A stretch of DNA of 19,476 bases from Deltaproteobacteria bacterium (GCA_005879255.1 VBKY01000223.1:1-19476), one strand, 5' to 3'; positions 8,967 to 15,713 are shown, counted from the first letter of the stretch. Notes: a model not told the origin generated them from the sequence alone. Numbers and translations are program-made.

Positions 8967-10327
8967 CCCGCGCAAGACAAAAAATTAGCATTGTCAGCCT
9001 CGGCTGCGCCCGTAACCTAGTGGATTCCGAGGTTATGGCGGGGCTCCTGCAACAAAGCGAATACGTGATGGTCGAGCAGCCAGCGGACGCCGACGTTGTC
9101 ATCGTAAACACCTGCGGTTTCATCGACGCTGCGAAAGAGGAATCGATCGACACGATCATCGAAGTCGGTCGCCTCAAAGAGGAAGGAAACCTCAAGAAAC
9201 TCATCGTCGCGGGGTGCTTGTCGCAGCGCTATCCAGAAGAGCTCGCGAGGGAGTTGCCAGAAGTCGACCTCTTTATCGGCACCGGCGAAGTGCCCCGCGT
9301 CGCAGAAATTCTCCGTGAAAACGAGGCAAACACAAGTCGAAGACAATACGTCGGCATTCCGAGTTACATTTACGACCACGCTACTCCCCGGCTAAGGTCG
9401 ACACCCTCTTACACTGCGTTCGTTAAAGTCTCGGAAGGCTGTGACCACAAGTGCGCTTTCTGCATCATTCCGCAGCTCCGCGGGCCGCATCGCAGCCGGT
9501 CGATTGAATCAGTGGTCACGGAAACAAAAATTCTCGCCGACAGAGGCGTCAAAGAGATCAATCTCATCGCTCAAGATCTAACCGCCTACGGCAGGGAGCG
9601 CAAAGACGGTACGACACTCTATGGTTTGCTGAAGCAAATGACCCAGATACCCGCTCTCGAATGGATTCGGCTTCTCTACTCCTACCCGAATTTTCTAGAA
9701 AAGCCGTTACTCGACTTGATCCGTGACAGTGACAAGATCTGCAAATACCTCGATATCCCGTTCCAACATGTAAGCCGATCCGTGCTCCAGCGCATGCGGC
9801 GAGGAAAAAGCGGCAGCGCAGTGCGCGAGGCCGTGCAGGCACTTCGGGAAGCCATCCCAGAAGTGACTTTACGAACCTCGTTGATCGTCGGATTTCCCGG
9901 TGAAACCGAAGCCGATTTTGCAGCCCTTTTGGACTTCGTCGAGGAGACGCAATTCGATCGGCTCGGCGTTTTTAAGTACTCGGAAGAGGAAGGAACCGCC
10001 GCGGCCAAGTTGGATGGCAAAGTCTCGGAGGAAGACAAAGAAAAACGTTGGCAGGAATTGATGGAAGTTCAGGCTGTGATTTCAAGAAAAAAGAACGAGG
10101 CCTTGATTGGCAGCATTCAGCGGGTTATCATCGATGGCACTGACCGCAACTCAGGCAAACTCGCCGGGCGGACTCAAGCCCACGCGCCAGAAGTAGATGG
10201 TTTCGTTTACGTGGAGGGCTGTGACGCACAGCGGAGGGGAAATTTGCCTCGGTCCGGAGAGTTGATCGACGTAAAGATTACCGGCGCCCTAGACTACGAC
10301 TTGATTAGCGAGATTCTCCATGTCTAA
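8963..10327 (+). CDS. rimO: Ribosomal protein S12 methylthiotransferase RimO
   Basis: A 454-residue radical-SAM methylthiotransferase that modifies an Asp of ribosomal protein S12. The N-terminal domain holds the three cysteines for the auxiliary 4Fe-4S cluster: Cys15 (SLGCARNLVDSE), VNTCGFIDAAKEES and VAGCLSQRYPEEL. The radical-SAM cluster motif is CDHKCAFC (Cys160, Cys164, Cys167), followed by IIPQLRGPHRSR. A C-terminal TRAM domain (KLAGRTQAHAPEVDGFVYV) binds the substrate. 'GCARNLVDSE' and the 'PQLRG.HRSR' block separate RimO from the tRNA enzyme MiaB. The start lies in the ATGA overlap with the lolA stop, giving tight coupling. Confidence 0.96.
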   Translation: MTRARQKISIVSLGCARNLVDSEVMAGLLQQSEYVMVEQPADADVVIVNTCGFIDAAKEESIDTIIEVGRLKEEGNLKKLIVAGCLSQRYPEELARELPEVDLFIGTGEVPRVAEILRENEANTSRRQYVGIPSYIYDHATPRLRSTPSYTAFVKVSEGCDHKCAFCIIPQLRGPHRSRSIESVVTETKILADRGVKEINLIAQDLTAYGRERKDGTTLYGLLKQMTQIPALEWIRLLYSYPNFLEKPLLDLIRDSDKICKYLDIPFQHVSRSVLQRMRRGKSGSAVREAVQALREAIPEVTLRTSLIVGFPGETEADFAALLDFVEETQFDRLGVFKYSEEEGTAAAKLDGKVSEEDKEKRWQELMEVQAVISRKKNEALIGSIQRVIIDGTDRNSGKLAGRTQAHAPEVDGFVYVEGCDAQRRGNLPRSGELIDVKITGALDYDLISEILHV

Positions 10328-10778
10328 AACAGATCCAGAAAAAGAAAAAAAACAGCGAAGAGAGTTCCTGCGGCAAGCTTCAGAAATGCTTGAGGAAATG
10401 AAGCGGGTGGCGATGAAGGAAATGCACGATCGCGTCAAAGACGAGACTGAAGGTGTCAAGGATGAGGGCCGTGATACCTACGATTTGGCGAGCGATGAGA
10501 GAGATCGGGAGATAAACTTCATCCTCAATGACCGCGAGCGGGAAAAGCTCCTGGCTATCGACGAGGCGCTTCAACGCATTGCCGACAAGACCTACGGCAT
10601 CTGTGAGAGTTGCGAGGGCGAGATCCAGCTTGGCCGTTTAAAAGTTCTTCCGTTCACGCGGCTCTGCGTGAAATGCCAGGAAGAAAACGAGAAGGAAAGC
10701 AAGCGCCAAAAGAGTTTGGAAAACGAACGTGCCTACCGCAAGCTAGATATCAGCGATATCGAAGAAGACAGTTTCTAA
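10320..10778 (+). CDS. DksA/TraR family zinc-finger transcription regulator
   Basis: A 152-residue protein of the DksA/TraR family, which binds in the secondary channel of RNA polymerase and, with ppGpp, adjusts transcription of growth genes. The N-terminal two-thirds is a charged coiled coil. At its tip DTYDLA (Asp52, Asp55, Ala57) matches the DxxDxA motif needed for DksA action. The C4 zinc finger is CESCEGEIQLGRL, then LCVKCQEE, with all four Cys present. The length is like DksA and longer than TraR. It overlaps the rimO 3' end by eight bases and ends the six-gene run; no hairpin terminator is evident just after it. Called a DksA-like protein rather than DksA itself, since paralogues are common. 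Confidence 0.9.
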   Translation: MSKTDPEKEKKQRREFLRQASEMLEEMKRVAMKEMHDRVKDETEGVKDEGRDTYDLASDERDREINFILNDREREKLLAIDEALQRIADKTYGICESCEGEIQLGRLKVLPFTRLCVKCQEENEKESKRQKSLENERAYRKLDISDIEEDSF

Positions 10779-10889
10779 TCACACTGTTCTCTTTCGCCTG
10801 TCTCCGATGATTCTGCACCGGAGCGACGGCAGCTCGCCAGGTAACGATACCAAGAAACTAAGTTTTGTCGGTCACGCCAATCTTCAGCC

Positions 10890-10920
10890 AAAAAAAGTGG
10901 GCACGGCTCGCCGTGCCCAC
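10890..10920 (-). terminator. Rho-independent terminator of the B1-A1 cassette
   Basis: A perfect 10-bp stem (GTGGGCACGG, 10897-10906, with CCGTGCCCAC, 10911-10920), loop of four. Read on the minus strand it is followed by seven T (10890-10896). It lies 26 bases past the A1 stop and so ends minus-strand transcription of the cassette. Confidence 0.85.
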
Positions 10921-10946
10921 AAATTCCTGCCAACCGATCCTAGTTC

Positions 10947-11375
10947 TTATTCGCCTTTCGCCGGGGTGAATTCCATTTTGGTGAGAAAGTTCTTCTCGCC
11001 CTTGGTGACGTATTCCACGTTTGCGGACGACCCGAGCCCCACATCGGCCATCTTAACCTTGGTTTCCTTGATCTCCGTCGCCTTGGTCTTCGAGTTGAAA
11101 TCCAAAGTAATCAATTTGCCTTCTTTGGTGACGACGATCATATAGTTCTTTTCGGTGTCCAAAAGGCCGATATCACCCGTCACCTTCTCGGCCTTGGCCT
11201 TGGCCGGTTCGCCTTCTGCTTTGGCCTTAGCTGGCTCACCTTCTGCTTTGGCTTTTGTTGGTTCGCCGCCTTTTTTTGCCTCCTCGGCTTTCTTCTCTTG
11301 GGCTGCAACTGGAACCATCATAACCGCCGCTAGTAACACAGCCAGCCCCCAGACAACCTTAGTTTTCCCTCTCAT
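10947..11375 (-). CDS. Small secreted protein with GLLDTEKNY domain, copy A1
   Basis: 142 residues, function not recognised. A Sec signal peptide (basic start MRGKTK, hydrophobic core, likely cut at PVAA|QE) leads to a Lys/Ala/Glu-rich linker. The linker carries about three copies of a nine-residue unit (EGEPAKAKA). The C-terminal 75-residue domain (DIGLLDTEKNY ... VTKEGKL ... VGLGSSA ... PAKGE) looks all-beta. Its alternating pattern (G-x-I-x-x-LD, I-V-V-x-x-x-EG, TK, DVGLG, V-x-Y) resembles small OB-like or DUF5666-like beta barrels, which is inference only. Copy A2 matches it at 69 of 75 domain residues. A strong AGGAGG precedes the ATG at 11375. It is second in a minus-strand pair behind lipoprotein B1 and has its own terminator. 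Confidence 0.88.
   Translation of the reverse strand: MRGKTKVVWGLAVLLAAVMMVPVAAQEKKAEEAKKGGEPTKAKAEGEPAKAKAEGEPAKAKAEKVTGDIGLLDTEKNYMIVVTKEGKLITLDFNSKTKATEIKETKVKMADVGLGSSANVEYVTKGEKNFLTKMEFTPAKGE
11194..11274 (-). repeat. 27-bp tandem repeat, three units, within A1
   Basis: Units at 11194-11220, 11221-11247 and 11248-11274, each beginning TTGGC on the plus strand; the third diverges toward its end. Each codes for a nine-residue Ala/Lys/Glu/Pro unit in the flexible linker after the signal peptide. The paralogue A2 has only one unit, so the array expanded or shrank after duplication. Confidence 0.8.
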
Positions 11376-11427
11376 TTGTATTCCTCCTGAATCGTTATTA
11401 GCGCGCTATCTATCCAAGAGCGTTTTG

Positions 11428-11845
11428 TTACTCGCCTTTCGCGGGTACGAATTCGATATTTGTTGCAATGCTCTTGTCGCCCTCTTTGGTGTACTGCACA
11501 ACCGCCGACGAGCCCAAGCCGATATCAGTCACTTTGGCTGGTACCGGTTCTTTCTGTGTCGGTTCATACTTCGAGTCAAAGTCGAGGGTAACGAGCTTCC
11601 CTTCCTTGGTCACAAGGATCATGTAGTTCTTCTCAGTGTCCAACAGACCCACGTCGCCCGCGAGCTTGGTCGCCTTGGCTTTTTCTGCAGCCTTTTCCCC
11701 CGGAGCCTCTTTGGTTTCCGCTTTAGCCGCAGGGGCTGGCGCGGGTGCCGCCGGCTTCGGTGCGGGGTTAGGTGCCATTTCCTCTTGGGTCGAACACGCC
11801 GATAGCCCGAACATGACAGCCACTGCTGCTGCGCAGACTTTTCAT
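11428..11845 (-). CDS. Outer-membrane lipoprotein with GLLDTEKNY domain, copy B1 (apparent frameshift at the start)
   Basis: A lipoprotein paralogous to B2. The lipobox is LSAC in FGLSACSTQEEM; +2 Ser suits outer-membrane sorting by Lol. A Pro/Ala-rich linker and the same C-terminal domain as A1, A2 and B2 follow (VGLLDTEKNYMILVTKEGK ... IGLGSSAVVQYTKEG ... PAKGE). The good ribosome site GGAGGG (11849-11854) and ATG (11843-11845) are out of frame: the run of four A on the minus strand (11839-11842) puts the body of the gene one base off. With three A the gene would read MKVCAAAVAVMFGLSAC, a normal lipoprotein signal like that of B2. As written, the only in-frame start is a GTG at 11823 with no ribosome site. 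A sequencing error or a real mutation are both possible. Function unknown; it precedes A1 by 52 bases. Confidence 0.82.
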
Positions 11846-11887
11846 CTTCCCTCCGTACACCGCAAAATATGCCTTGAATAGCGACGA

Positions 11888-11916
11888 TATTTATCGTGAC
11901 CTTCACGTCATCTCAA
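11888..11916 (-). promoter_or_regulatory. Possible promoter of the B1-A1 cassette
   Basis: On the minus strand TTGAGA (11911-11916), 17 bases, TAAATA (11888-11893), about 45 bases before the B1 ribosome site. The -10 matches consensus only partly. A small CGATA/TATCG dyad (11885-11896) covers the -10. Confidence 0.35.
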
Positions 11917-11968
11917 TACGCTTTAGGTATGATTTTTTGGCTGGCAGGAGTAGCTTATTTCGATCTGC

Positions 11969-11986
11969 CTAGGACTAGAGTCCTAG
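11969..11986. promoter_or_regulatory. Palindromic operator-like site, DosR/DevR type
   Basis: CTAGGACTAGAGTCCTAG: two 8-base arms around a 2-base centre. The core GGACT-NN-AGTCC has the same halves and spacing as the known DosR/DevR box (GGGACT-WW-AGTCCC), which is bound by NarL/LuxR-type regulators. It lies between B1 and the response regulator, about 70 bases upstream of the regulator's predicted transcription start, and could control either direction. The following CCCC and five T would also allow a weak plus-strand hairpin terminator or attenuator as an alternative reading. Confidence 0.5.
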
Positions 11987-12013
11987 TCCCCTTTTTGGCA
12001 ATCCGAATATAGA

Positions 12014-12042
12014 TTGGCAAGTGGAAAACTTTGAGTTATTTT
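12014..12042 (+). promoter_or_regulatory. Probable promoter of the two-component genes
   Basis: TTGGCA (12014-12019), 17 bases, TATTTT (12037-12042), giving a leader of about 33 bases before the regulator ATG at 12082. Both hexamers match consensus at four or more positions. Confidence 0.45.
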
Positions 12043-12081
12043 GATCAAAGGGCATAGCAATCGGAAAAGGAGAAGCTATTG

Positions 12082-12744
12082 ATGACTCCGATCAAAGTCG
12101 TAATCGCTGATGATCACGCGTTGTTTCGCGACGGGCTGAGGAAAATCCTTTCCCTTGAGAAGGATATTTTGGTTGTCGGAGAAGCCGCCAACAGTGAAGA
12201 AGTCCCAAAGGTCGTGGAACGGACAAAGCCAGATATCCTTCTCCTGGACCTAAAGATGCCCAAAGGGGACGTCGTCCAAAACCTTCTCGATGTCGCTGCC
12301 AGAAACTCGACGACTCGCGTGATGATTTTGACGGCATTCTCGGACGACGAGAGTGTTTTGAACGCAGCCAAAGGAGGAGCAAAAGGTTATGTCCCGAAAG
12401 GCGTGCCGTCGAGCGCGTTATTGCAAGCAATCAGGGCCGTGCACAATGGCGGCTCCTGGATCGACAAAGACATTTCATCATGGGAGACTTTTGAAGAAAT
12501 CGTCCAAGGCAATGCAACCTCTCGCGACGGGATGCCAAAACTCGATGACAGCATTAAGACGCTCACCAAACGAGAAATGGAAATTTTAAGACTGGTCGCT
12601 GAAGGGCTCACCAATGAGGAGATCGGAAAGAAAATATTCATCAGTGAAAAAACCGTCAAAACACATCTGACCAACATCTTCGACAAACTCAAAGTCAATA
12701 ACCGCTTCAAAGCAGCCCTAATGTTGATGGGACATCCGAGCTGA
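12082..12744 (+). CDS. NarL/LuxR-type response regulator
   Basis: A 220-residue two-component response regulator. The receiver domain has the acidic pair Asp10-Asp11 (IADDHALFRDGL), the phospho-acceptor Asp56 (ILLLDLKMP), Thr84 and Lys106 (GYVPKGVPS). A linker of about 50 residues leads to a LuxR helix-turn-helix: LTKREMEILRLVAEGLTNE, then EKTVKTHLTNIFDKL as recognition and following helix. The recognition helix keeps EKTVK, as in DosR/DevR, which agrees with the DosR-like palindrome upstream. I chose the ATG at 12082 over the TTG at 12079 because GGAGAA (12069-12074) is seven bases from it. The kinase gene follows after 69 bases and is the obvious partner. Confidence 0.94.
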   Translation: MTPIKVVIADDHALFRDGLRKILSLEKDILVVGEAANSEEVPKVVERTKPDILLLDLKMPKGDVVQNLLDVAARNSTTRVMILTAFSDDESVLNAAKGGAKGYVPKGVPSSALLQAIRAVHNGGSWIDKDISSWETFEEIVQGNATSRDGMPKLDDSIKTLTKREMEILRLVAEGLTNEEIGKKIFISEKTVKTHLTNIFDKLKVNNRFKAALMLMGHPS

Positions 12745-12813
12745 GCCGCATGGAGGAATGAGGAGGAAAGACTTCTCTAAGCGCCGCTTCAGTAACACGC
12801 GCTTAGAACGCCC

Positions 12814-14028
12814 ATGGCCACAGTGGAAAAGATTACGCCTGAACAAGGATGGCTCCTGCAAAGGGAAAGAGCCGTCGCTTGGCTTCGAGTGGCGTTTGCC
12901 GCGGTCGCCGTCCTTGTCATTCAGTTCAATCCCGAAAGCGTGGCACGCTTTCCTGAGCTATCGTCTTTTTCACTGGGAACATTTCTGCTGTACAGCTCAA
13001 CCGTTCTCTATTTCACTGCACGCAAAAGGGGCACTTCCTCGCCAATCAGCGTCTTAACCACCGGCCTTGATGTCGTGTGGATTGCGGTCATCGTTTTTTC
13101 CACTGGCGGGACGCACACACCGTTCTTCTTCTATTACTCCTTCCCTGTGATTACCGCGAGCGTACGCTGGGGACTTAGAGGCAGCATTCCCGTTGCGCTG
13201 GTGGGTGTCGGCATCTACGGCATTATTCGACTCACCTTGGCAGCTGAGGCGATGGAATCGCCGATCGGTATCGATACGATCCTGATCCGTAGTCTTTATT
13301 TATTATTGCTAGCCGGAATCTTTGGTTACATTAGCGAATTCGAGAAGAAACAAAATGAGAGACTCCTGGCTCTATCGAAAACGGCCGCCCAGGCGGCGAC
13401 ACTGCGGGAACGCCGAAGGATTATGTATGAGCTGCATGACGGGATTCTTCAATCTTTGGCCACGTTGATCCTGCGATTGGAAGGTTGCCGGGGCCGCCTC
13501 TTAAAAACCCAGACAGAATTGGCGGAAGAAATCGAATCGGTGGAAAATCTCACGCGAGATTCGATGAACGAGATTCGTCAGTTCCTCGCGGGCAAAGATA
13601 GCCAACCTATCGCAAGCGGGATGCTGATGGATAAACTACTCGAAGAGATGCGCTTCTTGCACGAAGGCCTGGGACTGGATGTTATTTTAGAAAGCCAACC
13701 GGAAAATCTGGCACTGCCTGCAGTTATTGAAAGAGAGACATACTATGTTCTCCGCGAAGCGTTAACCAACGTCACCCGACACTCCCACGCGTCGCGGGTC
13801 GAAATTCAGCTAGAACAGATGAACGGAACGCTCAAAGGTTCGTTGACGGATGACGGCGTTGGTTTTAATCAAAAGAACTTAAGGACTGAAACTGGATTTG
13901 GCCTAAGCGGGATGCAGCAGAGAATGAATAAACTCGGAGGCGAACTTCTTGTTGAGTCCTCCCCCGGTTACGGAACAAAAGTATCTTTCGTCGTCCCAAC
14001 CGCAGTGCCGGCGGAGCTTTCCAATTAG
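12814..14028 (+). CDS. Membrane sensor histidine kinase, HisKA_3 (NarL-partner) class
   Basis: 404 residues. The N-terminal about 180 residues carry five to six hydrophobic segments with short loops and no large periplasmic domain, so sensing probably occurs within or at the membrane (DesK-like arrangement). Next come a short coiled coil, then the HisKA_3 dimerisation helix RERRRIMYELHDGILQSLA with phospho-accepting His208. The ATPase domain has the N box (YYVLREALTNVTRHSHA), the G1 box DDGVGF and the G2 box FGLSGMQQRM. All catalytic blocks are present. This class pairs with NarL/LuxR regulators, matching the gene just upstream. No ribosome site precedes the ATG at 12814, and an in-frame stop lies 21 bases upstream, so the start is forced unless a frameshift exists. 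The stimulus is unknown. Confidence 0.93.
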   Translation: MATVEKITPEQGWLLQRERAVAWLRVAFAAVAVLVIQFNPESVARFPELSSFSLGTFLLYSSTVLYFTARKRGTSSPISVLTTGLDVVWIAVIVFSTGGTHTPFFFYYSFPVITASVRWGLRGSIPVALVGVGIYGIIRLTLAAEAMESPIGIDTILIRSLYLLLLAGIFGYISEFEKKQNERLLALSKTAAQAATLRERRRIMYELHDGILQSLATLILRLEGCRGRLLKTQTELAEEIESVENLTRDSMNEIRQFLAGKDSQPIASGMLMDKLLEEMRFLHEGLGLDVILESQPENLALPAVIERETYYVLREALTNVTRHSHASRVEIQLEQMNGTLKGSLTDDGVGFNQKNLRTETGFGLSGMQQRMNKLGGELLVESSPGYGTKVSFVVPTAVPAELSN

Positions 14029-14081
14029 GTTGCCCGCGCCAGCAAGTCTAAACCCCGCCCTCTCGATTCATCGACGGTCAG

Positions 14082-14459
14082 TTACTCGCCCTTGGCTGGG
14101 GTGAATTCCATTTTGGTAAGAAAATTCTTTTCACCCTTTGTTACGTACTCGATGCTGGCGGAAGAGCCGAGTCCGACATCCGTCATTTTCACTTTCGTTT
14201 CTTTGATCTCGGTGACCTTGGTTTTCGTATTGAAATCCAGCGTCACTAATTTACCTTCCTTGGTAACGACGATCATGTAATTTTTTTCAGTGTCCAACAA
14301 GCCGATATCCCCGGCGACCTTTTCGGCCTTGGCCTTCGCCGGTTCCGCTCCCTTCTTTGCGTCATCCCCTTTCTTTTCTTGGGCAACGACTGGGGCTGAC
14401 CAAGCCGCCGCGAGCAACATTGCCGTTCCACACGCAACCATTAATAATCTCGATCTCAT
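14082..14459 (-). CDS. Small secreted protein with GLLDTEKNY domain, copy A2
   Basis: 125 residues, function not recognised. A Sec signal peptide (MRSRLLMVACG ..., likely cut at PVVA|QE) is followed by a short charged linker with a single EPAKAKA unit. The same 75-residue C-terminal domain as A1 follows (DIGLLDTEKNY ... KEGKL ... DVGLGSSAS ... PAKGE). I chose the Met at 14459 rather than 14504 because GGGGAGGGAG lies directly upstream of it. It is the second gene of a minus-strand pair; the lipoprotein gene B2 ends 48 bases before it. It converges with the kinase gene across 53 bases with no recognisable terminator. Protein and linker suggest a soluble periplasmic partner of the lipoprotein (inference). 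Confidence 0.88.
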   Translation of the reverse strand: MRSRLLMVACGTAMLLAAAWSAPVVAQEKKGDDAKKGAEPAKAKAEKVAGDIGLLDTEKNYMIVVTKEGKLVTLDFNTKTKVTEIKETKVKMTDVGLGSSASIEYVTKGEKNFLTKMEFTPAKGE

Positions 14460-14507
14460 TTTTCTCCCTCCCCGTCGGTAAACTAAATATTGTAAACCAA
14501 CCATTTA

Positions 14508-14924
14508 TTACTCGCCCTTGGCCGGGACGAATTCGATACTTTGCGCGACGCTTTTTTCACCCTGCTTGGTATATTGGACAACGGCCGACGATCCTAGGCC
14601 GACATCAGCGACTTTCGCATCGTGTGGGGTTTTTTGGATTGCTTGGAACTTCGTATCGAAGTCAATGGTAACGAGTTTACCTTCCTTTGTGACGAGAATC
14701 AGGTAATTCTTTTCCGTATCCAGAAGCCCGATATCGCCGGCGAGCTTCGTGGCTTTGGCTTTTTCTGGTGCCTTTTCCGTCGGGGCTTTGGCCTCTGGCG
14801 CCGGTGCAGGCGCCGCAGGTTTAGGCGCGGGCTTCGGTGCCATTTCTTCCTGTGTCGAACACGCTGACAAACCCAACATCAACGACGCGACGGCGATTCC
14901 GCCAACTGCAGATGCAATTCTCAT
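14508..14924 (-). CDS. Outer-membrane lipoprotein with GLLDTEKNY domain, copy B2
   Basis: A 138-residue lipoprotein, function not recognised. The signal is MRIASAVGG plus a hydrophobic core, with lipobox LSAC (Cys22) and +2 Ser, which predicts outer-membrane location via Lol. A Pro/Ala/Lys linker of about 40 residues (KPAPKPAAPAPAPEA) probably spans away from the membrane. The C-terminal domain follows (IGLLDTEKNYLILVTKEGK ... VGLGSSAVVQYTKQGEK ... PAKGE). I chose the Met at 14924 (GGAGG at 14931-14935, six bases away) rather than the first in-frame Met at 15005, which would bury the signal and overlap the promoter. It leads the B2-A2 pair. It is the intact counterpart of B1 and shows what B1's start should look like. 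Confidence 0.9.
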   Translation of the reverse strand: MRIASAVGGIAVASLMLGLSACSTQEEMAPKPAPKPAAPAPAPEAKAPTEKAPEKAKATKLAGDIGLLDTEKNYLILVTKEGKLVTIDFDTKFQAIQKTPHDAKVADVGLGSSAVVQYTKQGEKSVAQSIEFVPAKGE

Positions 14925-14975
14925 TTTTTTCCTCCGTAAGTAAGACTTTGGTCGAATATTATCTAGATCACGAGT

Positions 14976-15005
14976 CGTATACTTTACGTTGCGTTGTCTT
15001 GTCAA
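14976..15005 (-). promoter_or_regulatory. Probable promoter of the B2-A2 cassette
   Basis: On the minus strand a perfect TTGACA (15000-15005), 18 bases, TATACG (14976-14981), about 40 bases before the B2 ribosome site. No DosR-like palindrome is seen nearby, unlike in front of the other cassette. Confidence 0.5.
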
Positions 15006-15098
15006 GCGGTAATTGAAGCCTGTACGATCATCTTCGTGACCGAATGCGATCGCGTTTGTCCAGAAATATCGAAGCGCCAGGAAAGAGGCGAAAAATGA

Positions 15099-15670
15099 TT
15101 AGGATGAAGGGCGGCCGCGAGCTTCCACAAAGCGATCCCGGCGATTTTTCTCGAAGCAGTTTTCAGTCGATTCTTTGCACAAGGGCAGCTCCTCGCCGTA
15201 ACTCGTGGTCCTTATCCGGGCAGCTGGTATGCCGAGCGAGACCAGATAATCAAGAGCAGCACGCGCCCTCTTGGCGCCCAGGGCCAGGTTATATTCCGTG
15301 GTTCCACGCTCATCACAGTGGCCCTCGATCTCGATGTTAGCCGAAGGATTGGCTTTCAGCCACGCCGCGTTGGCCTGTAAAATCGATCGAGCTTCGGAAG
15401 TCAAATCGTAGCTATCAAATCAAAACGAATTTCTTTCAGCGGCCCAGATGCCAGCCCTTTTCCCTCACGGAGGGCGTCCAAGCTGGATCCTAATTGACTC
15501 TGGCTAGAAGAGCCCGACGATTTGGCCGTCGATACCTGCGCAGAAGAAGCAGAGAACTTTGGTGAGGCCGAGCTTTCCGGTTTCTTTGCGGTCTCCGATG
15601 CGCAGCCGGCAATAATAACCAAAACGCCCAGCATGAAGACGCAGGATCCAATCTTCGTTTTCGCTGTCAC
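15099..15670 (-). pseudogene. pal: Peptidoglycan-associated lipoprotein Pal, split by a one-base deletion
   Basis: Pal anchors the outer membrane to peptidoglycan. The 5' part gives a lipoprotein signal (VLVIIAGC, Cys23, +2 Ala), a Ser-rich linker and GPLKEIRFD. The reading then ends early at 15401. The 3' part, one frame over, gives SYDLTSEARSILQANAAWL, the peptidoglycan-binding EIEGHCDERGTTEYNLALG and RTTSYGEELPLC. Pal proteins read 'FDFDSYDLT' at the junction, so one base is missing near 15414-15421 (the AAA of ATCAAATC should be AAAA). Apart from this the gene is full length. The best start is the GTG at 15670, with GGAGG at 15680-15684; a TTG at 15694 is the longer alternative. No tolB or tolA lies beside it. 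A sequencing error is as likely as true loss. Confidence 0.85.
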
Positions 15671-15713
15671 AGACAGCGACCTCCAACCTTGCAAAATCGC
15701 GGGTTTGAGCCTT

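Noticed and set aside
11619..11906. 95-residue open reading across the B1 start
   Set aside because: It reads the B1 linker in the wrong frame (Arg/Pro-rich) and has no plausible start signal; useful only as evidence of the frame problem.
11969..11996. Palindrome plus T run as a standard terminator
   Set aside because: It lies in a divergent intergenic region with no gene ending there, and the T run is separated by CCCC; the operator reading fits better.
12758..13057. 99-residue open reading overlapping the kinase N terminus
   Set aside because: Out of frame with the kinase, basic and low-complexity in composition, with no family features; a shadow of the kinase gene.
14942..14955. GACT-TT-GGTC-like dyad before B2 as a second DosR-type site
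   Set aside because: Only partly matches the half-sites, and it lies in the leader between the promoter and the ribosome site; too weak to call.
10947..15005. Mobile element explaining the duplicated cassettes
   Set aside because: No transposase, terminal inverted repeats or target-site duplication seen; the copies are diverged direct duplicates.
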